Source: Candidatus Culexmicrobium profundum
GTDB lineage: Archaea; Thermoproteota; Methanomethylicia; Culexarchaeales; Culexmicrobiaceae
Reading direction: 5' to 3'
Assembly (NCBI GenBank): GCA_025061245.1
Contig: JANZKD010000278.1
Coordinates: 1-5,372, forward strand
DNA: 5,372 nt
The translations under genes and the position numbers were made by a program. This document shows positions 1 through 5,372 of the stretch, piece by piece. Below the pieces are notes generated by a model. It did not search any database. It had not been told where the DNA came from and was given only the letters and a program-made list of their open reading frames with translations. The number at the start of each line of letters is the position of its first letter. Within the stretch, counting starts at the first letter, position 1.

Positions 1-141
1 TCTACCAGAGGGAGAAATTCTAGTAATAATTTGGTGAATAGCAATTTTACCCTCTAATGCAGCTAGAATCTTTTCTATTTGCTCATCAGAAAAGCCCTCA
101 ACCCTAAGTCTCTTAATAAGTTCCTCTCTAGATTCAGGCAT
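1..141 (-). CDS. Unrecognised protein, N-terminal 47 residues (cut by window edge)
   Basis: The frame is open from an ATG at 141 to the left edge, so only the N-terminus is present. The product begins MPESREELIKRLRVEGFSDE and continues with a second helical stretch (QIEKILAALEGKIAIHQIIT). It looks like two short amphipathic helices joined by a Gly-Phe-Ser turn, with no signal peptide or membrane segment. The start is well supported: GGTGA (154-150), which matches the end of 16S rRNA, lies 8 bases upstream, and a TATA-like box lies further up. Two in-frame GTG codons just upstream are less likely because the ribosome-binding site overlaps one of them. The helical pair loosely recalls small UBA-like folds, but I do not recognise a family and assign no function. 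Confidence 0.7.
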   Translation of the reverse strand, partial: MPESREELIKRLRVEGFSDEQIEKILAALEGKIAIHQIITRISPSGR

Positions 142-149
142 ATTAGATG

Positions 150-188
150 TCACCACAATATTATATGTAATTCACTCTTTTATATTAA
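150..188 (-). promoter_or_regulatory. Putative archaeal promoter and ribosome-binding site of the left-edge gene
   Basis: On the minus strand TTAATATAAAA (188-178) resembles an archaeal TATA box and is centred about 42 bases before the ATG at 141. Transcription starting about 25 bases downstream would begin near 158 and give a leader of about 17 bases, just long enough to hold the GGTGA ribosome-binding site at 154-150. The agreement between box, leader and ribosome-binding site is the main support. The surrounding DNA is so AT-rich that the exact box is uncertain. Confidence 0.5.
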
Positions 189-204
189 TGTATATTATGT
201 ATAG

Positions 205-230
205 TTAAAAATAGAAATAGAGAAAGATAA
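205..230 (-). terminator. Pyrimidine/T-rich tract after the M20 amidohydrolase
   Basis: Directly after the TGA stop at 237-235 the minus strand runs through a pyrimidine-rich stretch that includes TCTTTCTCTATTTC and ends in TTTTT (211-207). There is no convincing hairpin. Archaeal RNA polymerase commonly terminates at U-rich tracts without a stem, so this is a plausible terminator for the amidohydrolase gene. It lies just ahead of the promoter of the left-edge gene. Confidence 0.45.
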
Positions 231-234
231 TTGC

Positions 235-1446
235 TCAGATTTTTGCTAATTTAGCTATCTCTTCCTTTCTCTTTTTCAACTCCATCTTAGCCTTCTCTAT
301 TAAGCTAGGATTTAAGAGCAAATCTAGAGCGGTCAGAGCAAGAACCTTTGCACCTAAAATTAATGCTCTGTGCCCAGCCTCTGAACCAGCTGCCTCAGCA
401 AATTCAACTGAATGCCCAGGAGTACCACTTGGCACCAATGCCACCCGCACCTCAACTGAAGGAACAACTTGACTTACATTTCCAAAATCAGATGAACCCA
501 AGCCCTTACGCTTCCTAATTTCATCAAGAGATTCCATTTCCACTCCTAATAGCTTAAAGTTTTCTCGGACAAGTTCAATTAACGTATCATTCGGAATTAA
601 ATTCGCATATGTATTAGCTGTTTTTGTAAACTTCATTGAAGCCCCAGTCTGTAAAGCTGCACCCTCAGCACATTTCTTAATCTTCTCAACAACCTCCATA
701 AGATATTCAATTGAAGCAGCCCTAGCATAGAAGCGGCCAGAAGCATAGTCTGGAACTATATTTGGAGCCTCCCCACCCTTTTCAATTATTCCATGAATCA
801 TAGCATCCTTCTTAAGATGCTGTCTGAGAGCATTTATCGAAACAAAAGTCAATATTAGTGCTTCAAGGGCATTTACACCCTTATGCGGTGCACCGGCTGC
901 ATGTGCAGCTTTCCCAAAAAATTCTATTCTAAAGGCTTCCCTAGCCAGAGAAGAATAACCTACATAATTGGCATCACTTGGATGTAACATTATAGCTGCA
1001 TCAGCCTTAGCAATCTCGTCAAGCATTAATACTTTTCCACCAGCATTCTCCACATATCCCTCCTCAGCAGGAGTACCGAAAACCATAATTTCTCCATTCA
1101 AATCACTCATAACCTTACTTAGTGCAATAGCTGCACCAATAGCAGCAGTACCAATAATATTATGGCCACAAGCATGCCCTAATTTAGGGAGAGCATCATA
1201 CTCCGCTAAAAAAGCAATTTTCGGTTTTTCAGTTTTCCCTTTAAATACAGCTTTAAATGCAGTTGGTAGATTGGAAACTCCCATTTCAACTTGAAAGCCA
1301 TGTTTTTCAAGTTCCCCTGCTAAAAGCTTAGATGCCTTATATTCTCGAAAGCCCAACTCAGGATTTCGATGAATAGTATCACTTATCTCAATCAATCGAT
1401 CTCTCATTTCATCAATAACACTACAAACAATTTGCTTCAAATCCAA
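235..1446 (-). CDS. M20-family metallo-amidohydrolase, PM20D2/AbgB-like
   Basis: A complete zinc-dependent amidohydrolase of about 403 residues, usual for the family, predicted cytosolic with no signal peptide. In 403-residue numbering, EYDALP lies near 82-87 (acidic residue Asp84). GHACGHN is at 90-96 and supplies the metal ligands Cys93 and His95. TPAEEG has the catalytic/ligand pair Glu128-Glu129. HPSD has His155, the small dimerisation domain begins near GKAAHAAGAPHKG (His182), and PGHS near the end has His345. GHACGHN, the GGK after PAEE, GGEAPNIVPDY and SSDFGNVSQVVPS together resemble the PM20D2/AbgB branch. Members of that branch cleave dipeptides such as beta-alanyl-lysine, or p-aminobenzoyl-glutamate. 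The substrate here is unknown, and a general aminoacylase or carboxypeptidase remains possible. Starts are TTG codons at 1452, 1446 and 1440. I favour 1446, since GGAGGG at 1460-1455 is only 2-3 bases from 1452 but 8-9 from 1446. No in-frame ATG lies upstream before a TAA. The C-terminus is a Lys/Glu-rich helix. Confidence 0.9.
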   Translation of the reverse strand: MDLKQIVCSVIDEMRDRLIEISDTIHRNPELGFREYKASKLLAGELEKHGFQVEMGVSNLPTAFKAVFKGKTEKPKIAFLAEYDALPKLGHACGHNIIGTAAIGAAIALSKVMSDLNGEIMVFGTPAEEGYVENAGGKVLMLDEIAKADAAIMLHPSDANYVGYSSLAREAFRIEFFGKAAHAAGAPHKGVNALEALILTFVSINALRQHLKKDAMIHGIIEKGGEAPNIVPDYASGRFYARAASIEYLMEVVEKIKKCAEGAALQTGASMKFTKTANTYANLIPNDTLIELVRENFKLLGVEMESLDEIRKRKGLGSSDFGNVSQVVPSVEVRVALVPSGTPGHSVEFAEAAGSEAGHRALILGAKVLALTALDLLLNPSLIEKAKMELKKRKEEIAKLAKI

Positions 1447-1454
1447 ATTCAAAT

Positions 1455-1460
1455 CCCTCC
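1455..1460 (-). promoter_or_regulatory. Ribosome-binding site GGAGGG that decides the M20 start
   Basis: GGAGGG on the minus strand lies just before three in-frame TTG codons. Spacing of 8 bases favours the TTG at 1446, whereas the TTG at 1452 would be only 2 bases away. The site at the phosphatase gene in this window sits 6 bases from its ATG, which supports the downstream choice. Confidence 0.6.
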
Positions 1461-1500
1461 AAGCAAAGGAAACAAGGGAATAGATATTATGAAAACAGGA

Positions 1501-1509
1501 ATTAAAAAG
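1501..1509 (-). promoter_or_regulatory. Putative TATA box of the M20 amidohydrolase gene
   Basis: Minus-strand CTTTTTAAT is centred about 59 bases before the preferred TTG start at 1446. A transcript starting about 25 bases downstream (near 1480) would have a leader of roughly 34 bases containing the GGAGGG site. The same T-run directly follows a hairpin at the end of the phosphatase gene, so it may instead be, or also be, a terminator. An alternative AT-rich box, CATAATATC near 1491-1483, would put the transcription start too close to the ribosome-binding site. Confidence 0.35.
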
Positions 1510-1530
1510 TTTACGGCTAATACCTTAAAC
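1504..1530 (-). terminator. Hairpin plus T5 at the end of the HAD phosphatase gene
   Basis: Starting on the last base of the TAG stop, the minus strand reads GTTTA, A, GGT, ATTA, GCC, G, TAAAC, then TTTTT. GTTTA pairs with TAAAC (1530-1526 with 1513-1509). After one A/G mismatch, GGT pairs with GCC (one G-U pair) around an ATTA loop. The layout is that of an intrinsic terminator. Archaea do not require the stem, so the T-run may be what matters. Confidence 0.5.
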
Positions 1531-2210
1531 TAAATTGAAGATAAAAGATAAAGCAAGGAGGGAAGCTCTGAAACACTATTCAAAATATAATCAGCACCCG
1601 ACGCTCTAAGTTCAGCTTCACTCCGAACACCAGTCTTAACTCCAATGAAAATGGCTCCAATATTCTTTGCACATTCAGCATCAAGCACACTATCACCTAC
1701 AACCACAACTTCCCTAGGTTTAACATTTAGAATAGAGATAGCCTTCAATAAATGTTCAGGATGAGGTTTAACGTTTTCAACATCATCCCTGGTAATAACT
1801 GCATCAAAAAATTTCATTAAATCGAAACGCTCTAAGACTTTTAACGTCGGCTTTCTACCGCACAGAGTATATAATGCAGACTTATACCCCATATTCCTAA
1901 CATACTTAAGAGCAGTTAGTGCTCCAGGTATCAAAGAAAGTTTCTTCGCAGCATCCAACTCATAATTCTCAATGATACCATATAATTCAAACAATATTCT
2001 TCGACGCTCACCATTATCTAAACCATTACTCTCAGCAATGTAATAAAAATTCTTAATTATAGACCATATACTTTTCAACCTAAGAAATGAGCTTAAGGGA
2101 ATATTATGTAATCGAAGCCTATTCAATAATTCACTTCTCAATTTATTACGGTCAACTGAATAATAAACTAGAGTTCCATCCAAGTCGAAGATTACGCCGC
2201 ATATATTCAT
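1530..2210 (-). CDS. HAD-superfamily phosphatase (HAD-IA, phosphoglycolate-phosphatase-like)
   Basis: A complete 226-residue hydrolase, typical length for subfamily IA. Members remove phosphate from small phosphorylated metabolites through an aspartyl-phosphate intermediate, with Mg2+, in the cytosol. Motif I is FDLDGTL, with nucleophile Asp9 and general acid/base Asp11. A helical C1 cap spans about residues 18-90. Motif II is Thr115 in ALYTLCGR, the motif III lysine is Lys148 in NVKPHPEHL, and motif IV is VVVVGDSVLDAE with Asp173 and Asp177. All catalytic residues are present. The KPHPEHLLKAI...GDSVLDAECAKNIGA pattern resembles phosphoglycolate phosphatase and PpaX-type enzymes, but the substrate cannot be read from sequence. 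The start is ATG 2210, because GGAGG (2221-2217) sits 6 bases before it. An in-frame TTG at 2228 would lie upstream of that site and add six unlikely residues. The gene probably has its own promoter, although it is co-directional with the M20 gene. Confidence 0.88.
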   Translation of the reverse strand: MNICGVIFDLDGTLVYYSVDRNKLRSELLNRLRLHNIPLSSFLRLKSIWSIIKNFYYIAESNGLDNGERRRILFELYGIIENYELDAAKKLSLIPGALTALKYVRNMGYKSALYTLCGRKPTLKVLERFDLMKFFDAVITRDDVENVKPHPEHLLKAISILNVKPREVVVVGDSVLDAECAKNIGAIFIGVKTGVRSEAELRASGADYILNSVSELPSLLYLLSSI

Positions 2211-2216
2211 CTCTAT

Positions 2217-2249
2217 CCTCCAATTCAAATTATGAGAAGAATTTTAAAA
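2217..2249 (-). promoter_or_regulatory. Putative promoter and ribosome-binding site of the HAD phosphatase gene
   Basis: TTTTAAAA (2249-2242) on the minus strand is a good archaeal TATA-like box centred about 35 bases before ATG 2210. GGAGG (2221-2217) lies 6 bases before the ATG and fixes the start. A transcript starting about 25 bases from the box would begin near 2220, giving a very short leader that barely includes the ribosome-binding site. Confidence 0.5.
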
Positions 2250-2291
2250 CTTATCATGAAAGAAACTCTAAGCAACCAATAATAACCTAGT

Positions 2292-2296
2292 AAAAA
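2292..2296 (-). terminator. T5 tract downstream of the alaS/51-aa ORF pair
   Basis: Minus-strand AAGTTTTTAC lies about 31 bases after the stop of the 51-aa ORF, before the phosphatase promoter. A short T-run of this kind can end archaeal transcripts. Apart from this tract, the hairpin at 2315-2338 and the promoter, I see nothing else in the 2211-2327 spacer. Confidence 0.3.
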
Positions 2297-2314
2297 CTTA
2301 ACAATGGCATGAGA

Positions 2315-2338
2315 TAAAACAGCAAATTTAGCGTTTTA
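2315..2338 (-). terminator. AT-rich hairpin overlapping the stop of the 51-aa ORF
   Basis: On the minus strand TAAAAC (2338-2333) pairs with GTTTTA (2320-2315). An inner GC pairs with GC after a one-base bulge, leaving a TAAATTT loop. The stem includes the last codons and TAA of the small ORF. Only two inner G-C pairs strengthen it and no clean T-run follows at once, so it may be chance in AT-rich DNA. Confidence 0.25.
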
Positions 2339-2483
2339 ATAGTTTTAGATACGCTTCGATCTCTTCTAAGTTTCTCTTCATAGAAAGAAATCTTTTCTTT
2401 AAAGCCAACGTCTTCTGTACAACTTCATCTTCACTACACTTCAATAATTCAATAACTTTCCTCATTATCTTCACTTCATCCAT
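2328..2483 (-). CDS. Small 51-aa helical protein translationally coupled to alaS
   Basis: An ORF of 51 codons starts with ATG at 2483, whose A is also the last base of the alaS TAA stop (TAATG overlap). A textbook ribosome-binding site, GGAGGTG (2495-2489), lies in the last alaS codons with 5 bases to the ATG. That is the strongest such site in the window and the main reason to call the gene real. The product begins MDEVKIMRKVIELLKCSEDE and continues VVQKTLALKKRFLSMKRNLE to a Lys-rich end. It reads as two amphipathic, charged helices, possibly a helical hairpin or short coiled coil, with a single Cys at 16 and no Gly or Pro. It has no signal or membrane segment. I do not recognise the family. 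Coupling suggests expression in proportion to the synthetase, perhaps as a partner, but that is inference. It could also be a lineage-specific protein of unrelated role. Confidence 0.72.
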   Translation of the reverse strand: MDEVKIMRKVIELLKCSEDEVVQKTLALKKRFLSMKRNLEEIEAYLKLLKR

Positions 2484-5188
2484 TATAACACCTCCAATAT
2501 TCTCTCCTCAATATCCTCAAGGTTTACTGGCTCTCCAATTCCAGTAGCAACTATATCACTACCGCCACCCTTCCCATTAAGCATTGAACAGATAATTTTA
2601 CATAGATCTCTAGCACTTCTCTTAGTATTCTTACCACATGAAATGAAGATGTGAACTTTACTTTCAGCTAAACCTAAAAGTATGACGATGGTATCATCTG
2701 AAGATAACTTTTTAGATAATTCCTTCAATATTTCAAAGTTTCCCATAACCTTTGAAACTAAAATTCTACTACCATTCCTAACTACAAATTTATTTGAAAG
2801 ATTCTCCATAAGCTTGAAAATATATTCCTTCTTCTTTACTTTAACTTTCTTCCCCAACTCATTTATTTTGCTAATTAGCAATTTTAAAGCAGACGGAATC
2901 TCAGTTAAATCAGATACACCTAAAAGCTTAGCCACCTCCCTCAAACTTAGCAAATATTTTTCCCTAAGTTTTTTAGCTGCTTCACCAGCAACATAATTCA
3001 ATCTCACAACTCCATCCTGTATTCTATCCCAATTAACAATAACTATTTCTTCAACCTCAGAAGTATAATTGCAATGTGTACCTCCACAAGCTTCATGCTC
3101 TAAATTGCCAATACTAATTATCCTTAACAGTCTCGAGGTAGGTGGTCCGCCCTGATAAATTCTAAATCCATACTTTCTTTCAGCATCCCCTCTCTTGAGA
3201 ATTTCAGATTTAACCTCTAGGTTCATTTTCACAATCTCATTGGCTAATCTCTGTATCTCTTCAACTTGACCCTCAGTCAAGTTTTCATAGTGGGTTATGT
3301 CTAGATGTGCCATCTTAACTGTTTTACTGGTACCATGCTGCCAAACATGTGGACCAAGTATTCTCCTACTTGCATAATTAATTATGTGAGTAGCAGTGTG
3401 ATGTTGCATTAATTGCTTCCGCCGACTCCAATCAATGATACAGTGAACAACTTCACCTTCATGAACATTCACTTTATCCACTTTATGTAGAATTACATTT
3501 CCTATCTTTCTAACATTAACAACTCTACATTCACCAGTAGAAGAAATCATTCTTCCCCGATCAGCATCCTGGCCGCCACTGACCGGGTAAAAGGCAGTTC
3601 TATCCAACACTAATTCATTTCCAATAATCTTCAATACCTTTGCATCAAACTCTCTAACACCATCATAATACAATATCTCAGTTGGAGAAAGCGTAATATC
3701 TTTAAGTTCAATCTCCTCCCTGGAAACCTTAACTTTCCTTCTATGCCTTTCCGTTACACGTGAATAAAAGTCAGGAGGAATCTCAATTTTAACACCCTTC
3801 TTCAAAGCCAATTCTTGAGCTAATTCAGGAGTCACACCATGAGAATCATAAAGCTCAATTAACTTCTCAAGCGTAATTCCACCTTTAGTTGAAATTAATG
3901 TAGAAACCATTTTAACCGCCTTTTCCTTAGCCCTAGCATATCGCTTCTCCTCAACTTCAATTACCCTCTTAATATAATCCAAGTTCTCCAGCAATTCTGG
4001 ATGAATTTTCCTAAACCTCTTAGCAACAAGTTCAAGTACATAGTAAATATCAAAATTGAAATTATACCTTGAAATTAAGCTTAAAGCTCTCCTCAAAATG
4101 GCTCTTAAATTGTATCCACCCCCAACATTACTAGGTATACCACCATCAACAATGGCGAAAGCCAAAGCCCTCACATGATCAATAATTGCATAAATTGCCT
4201 GTATAGGCTCAATATTATCTCTCAAATATTTTGGATCAACCTTCAATCTCGACGATAAAATATTCCACATACCTATAAAGTCACCGAAATCCTCAATATC
4301 CAAACTTGAACTAAAACGAGAATACTTTAAAAGTAAGTCTTCATCAAAATCCAAACCTGAAATTTCAATTAAATCACGTATCTCACCCCTAAACACAGCA
4401 TCATAACTAGTAGCACATCCCTGAGTAATCCAGCAGAAACGCTCTAATCCTGCACCCATATCAATAACTCGCTTATCCATAACCCTATAATTTCCAGGAG
4501 AACCAAAAAACTCAGTAAAAACAGCATTACCAAGCTCTAATCCAGCAACATGATATTCAAGAGAATAACCAAATGCCCCAGCACCAATCCATACATCCTC
4601 AATAAAGGTTATCTCCTCAGGCTTTATACCAATAACCTTAGTTAAAAGATTATAATCTAACTCAATACAACGCTCCTTCCAATAACCATTTTCACCATCA
4701 TAAAGTGAAGCTTGCTCAACATGACTATGACAAGTCCAATGCCTACCAGTAATTCCAACATTATCTACATCATTAAATCTAAGTGAAGGTTGAAGCATAA
4801 TTATATTATGTGCAGGAAACTCAAAATCCAATTGTGAATCAACCATCCGATAAAAATTAACTATACCTGCAATTGTAAAATTCAAAGGAAACCATCTACA
4901 GACAACAGGATACCGATCAATATTAACATGATCATTCCTAACAAAGAAATCTCTAATTAAATTCCAAGCCTCCTCATAACTTAAACCACGCCTACCACGA
5001 GGATTACCAATAAACTCATACTCCCTACAAGTAGAATCATTACATACACTCTGCTCCCTAATAGACCAAAAATACTTACCACACTTAACACATCTACGAC
5101 GAGAAAAACCCAAATCAACTAAAAAATCAATTTTCCAATACTTCTCCCAATCTCTTTGAAACACTCTAATCAATTCATCCTTATTCAT
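2483..5188 (-). CDS. alaS: Alanyl-tRNA synthetase, archaeal type
   Basis: A complete 901-residue class II synthetase, usual for archaeal AlaRS, charging tRNA-Ala with alanine in the cytosol and clearing mischarged Ser or Gly. The archaeal N-terminal zinc ribbon has Cys33, Cys36, Cys49 and Cys54. The catalytic domain is about 60-340: motif 1 near YPVV (93-96), motif 2 QPSLRFNDVDNVG (133-145) with Arg149 following, and motif 3 MGAGLERF (244-251). The tRNA-recognition region holds GGGYNLRAILRRA (356-368) and YDSHG (447-451). Asn360 and Asp448 probably match the residues that read G3:U70 in the Archaeoglobus enzyme. A beta-barrel with TAFYPVSGGQ (531-540) leads into the editing domain, with HxxxH His597/His601 and CxxxH Cys701/His705 as zinc ligands. 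A basic helical linker and C-terminal DHHA1/C-Ala domain with GKGGGSD (872-878) follow. The start is ATG 5188, with only a weak GGGAT upstream. Residues 150-165 after motif 2 are unusual. Nothing is truncated. Confidence 0.97.
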   Translation of the reverse strand: MNKDELIRVFQRDWEKYWKIDFLVDLGFSRRRCVKCGKYFWSIREQSVCNDSTCREYEFIGNPRGRRGLSYEEAWNLIRDFFVRNDHVNIDRYPVVCRWFPLNFTIAGIVNFYRMVDSQLDFEFPAHNIIMLQPSLRFNDVDNVGITGRHWTCHSHVEQASLYDGENGYWKERCIELDYNLLTKVIGIKPEEITFIEDVWIGAGAFGYSLEYHVAGLELGNAVFTEFFGSPGNYRVMDKRVIDMGAGLERFCWITQGCATSYDAVFRGEIRDLIEISGLDFDEDLLLKYSRFSSSLDIEDFGDFIGMWNILSSRLKVDPKYLRDNIEPIQAIYAIIDHVRALAFAIVDGGIPSNVGGGYNLRAILRRALSLISRYNFNFDIYYVLELVAKRFRKIHPELLENLDYIKRVIEVEEKRYARAKEKAVKMVSTLISTKGGITLEKLIELYDSHGVTPELAQELALKKGVKIEIPPDFYSRVTERHRRKVKVSREEIELKDITLSPTEILYYDGVREFDAKVLKIIGNELVLDRTAFYPVSGGQDADRGRMISSTGECRVVNVRKIGNVILHKVDKVNVHEGEVVHCIIDWSRRKQLMQHHTATHIINYASRRILGPHVWQHGTSKTVKMAHLDITHYENLTEGQVEEIQRLANEIVKMNLEVKSEILKRGDAERKYGFRIYQGGPPTSRLLRIISIGNLEHEACGGTHCNYTSEVEEIVIVNWDRIQDGVVRLNYVAGEAAKKLREKYLLSLREVAKLLGVSDLTEIPSALKLLISKINELGKKVKVKKKEYIFKLMENLSNKFVVRNGSRILVSKVMGNFEILKELSKKLSSDDTIVILLGLAESKVHIFISCGKNTKRSARDLCKIICSMLNGKGGGSDIVATGIGEPVNLEDIEERILEVL
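2489..2495 (-). promoter_or_regulatory. Ribosome-binding site GGAGGTG of the 51-aa ORF
   Basis: GGAGGTG on the minus strand lies inside the last codons of alaS (Leu-Glu-Val), five bases before the ATG at 2483. It matches seven bases of the archaeal 16S rRNA 3' end and shows that the short ORF is very likely translated. Confidence 0.75.
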
Positions 5189-5205
5189 ACTTATCCCATA
5201 AAGAA

Positions 5206-5227
5206 ATATTAATTAATGAAATTAAAG
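5206..5227 (-). promoter_or_regulatory. Putative alaS promoter (two alternative TATA-like boxes)
   Basis: CTTTAATTT (5227-5219) is centred about 35 bases before the alaS ATG and would give a leader of roughly 10 bases. TTAATTAATAT (5216-5206) is centred about 23 bases away and would give a leaderless transcript. The first matches the spacing seen at the phosphatase gene. The second would explain why no strong ribosome-binding site precedes alaS. Both are AT-rich matches in an AT-rich spacer. Confidence 0.4.
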
Positions 5228-5240
5228 TTTGCCATCAAAC
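5219..5240 (-). terminator. Perfect small hairpin plus T-rich tail after the right-edge gene
   Basis: Minus strand GTTTG, ATGG, CAAAC (5240-5227) forms a perfect 5-bp stem with a 4-base loop and is followed by TTTAATTT. It begins 18 bases after the TAA stop of the right-edge gene (5261-5259). It may end that transcript, and its tail overlaps the candidate alaS TATA box. Confidence 0.4.
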
Positions 5241-5258
5241 CTATGAAGTACAATGAAG

Positions 5259-5372
5259 TTACTCTGAAGACAACAACTTCCTCTCAACCTCAATCAACCT
5301 TTTAAACCTCTCACGCCACCTACTATAAACCCTATAAAGAGATTGAAGTGTAAACAGTATAATTACAGAAGA
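5259..5372 (-). CDS. Unrecognised protein, C-terminal 37 residues (cut by window edge)
   Basis: One minus-strand frame is open from the right edge to TAA at 5261-5259, while the other two frames close earlier. The tail begins with a hydrophobic run (VIILFTLQSLY) and then becomes strongly basic and helical (YSRWRERFKRLIEVERKLL), ending SSE. Four of its five arginine codons after the first are AGG or CGT in a pattern like the neighbouring genes, which fits real coding sequence. The hydrophobic run could be the end of a membrane helix followed by a positive cytosolic tail, or the face of a soluble helix. Too little remains to name a family. The gene ends 70 bases before alaS. Confidence 0.55.
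   Translation of the reverse strand, partial: SSVIILFTLQSLYRVYSRWRERFKRLIEVERKLLSSE

Noticed and set aside
968..1294. Plus-strand 108-codon ORF
   Set aside because: It lies entirely within the amidohydrolase gene, antisense to the conserved GHACGHN and PAEEG region. Its composition is what the opposite strand of that gene would give, and it has no ribosome-binding site or recognisable domain.
2087..2290. Plus-strand 67-codon ORF
   Set aside because: It is antisense to the N-terminus of the HAD phosphatase and its promoter, with no recognisable domain; it is a shadow frame.
2260..2300. Loose inverted repeat CTAGG/CTTAG upstream of the phosphatase promoter
   Set aside because: The five-base stem has a G-U pair and a 13-base loop in AT-rich DNA; not distinguishable from chance.
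2682..2996. Plus-strand 104-codon ORF
   Set aside because: It is antisense to the C-Ala domain of alaS. Its Phe/Ser/Leu-rich product is typical of the reverse strand of Lys/Glu-rich coding sequence.
3061..3420. Stand-alone AlaX-type editing protein
   Set aside because: The HxxxH and CGGTH motifs belong to the continuous 901-codon alaS frame, with no break before them, so they are the fused editing domain.
1..5372. Mobile element, CRISPR array, toxin-antitoxin or defence island
   Set aside because: I saw no regularly spaced repeats, transposase or integrase motifs, terminal inverted repeats or tRNA-like cloverleaf. The two-gene overlap at alaS does not look like a toxin-antitoxin pair because one partner is a complete housekeeping synthetase.

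Overview
This AT-rich window reads as ordinary archaeal chromosome. All the genes I can support lie on the minus strand. The archaeal assignment rests on four things. The alanyl-tRNA synthetase has the archaeal layout, with an N-terminal zinc ribbon and a fused editing domain and C-Ala domain. Ribosome-binding sites are of the GGAGG/GGTGA type. AT-rich TATA-like boxes sit about 35-45 bp before several start codons. Arginine is encoded mainly by AGA/AGG. I cannot place the lineage further. The synthetase core recalls the Methanosarcina/Thermoplasma style (GYWKERCIELD, GAFGYSLEYHVAGLELG), but that comparison is from memory.

Layout in transcription order (right to left): the C-terminal 37 residues of an unrecognised protein (5259-5372); a 70-base spacer with a hairpin/T-tract and a TATA-like box; alaS (2483-5188, 901 aa); a 51-aa ORF overlapping the alaS stop by one base and carrying its own perfect ribosome-binding site (2328-2483); a spacer of about 117 bases with the promoter of the next gene; a HAD-superfamily phosphatase (1530-2210); a short spacer whose hairpin and T-tract may be both terminator and promoter; an M20-family metallo-amidohydrolase of the PM20D2/AbgB type (235-1446); a pyrimidine tract; and the promoter and first 47 codons of another unrecognised gene (1-141).

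alaS and the 51-aa ORF form a translationally coupled pair. The phosphatase, the amidohydrolase and the truncated left-hand gene each appear to have their own promoter, so shared direction need not mean shared function. I see no pathway linking alanine charging, phosphate-ester hydrolysis and dipeptide/amide hydrolysis.

I found no RNA gene, mobile element, CRISPR array or phage gene. The points most worth a second look are the small coupled ORF, an unusual segment after motif 2 of AlaRS, and a repeated arrangement in which a small hairpin runs straight into a T-rich stretch that also looks like the next gene's TATA box. Nothing here amounts to a clear new system.
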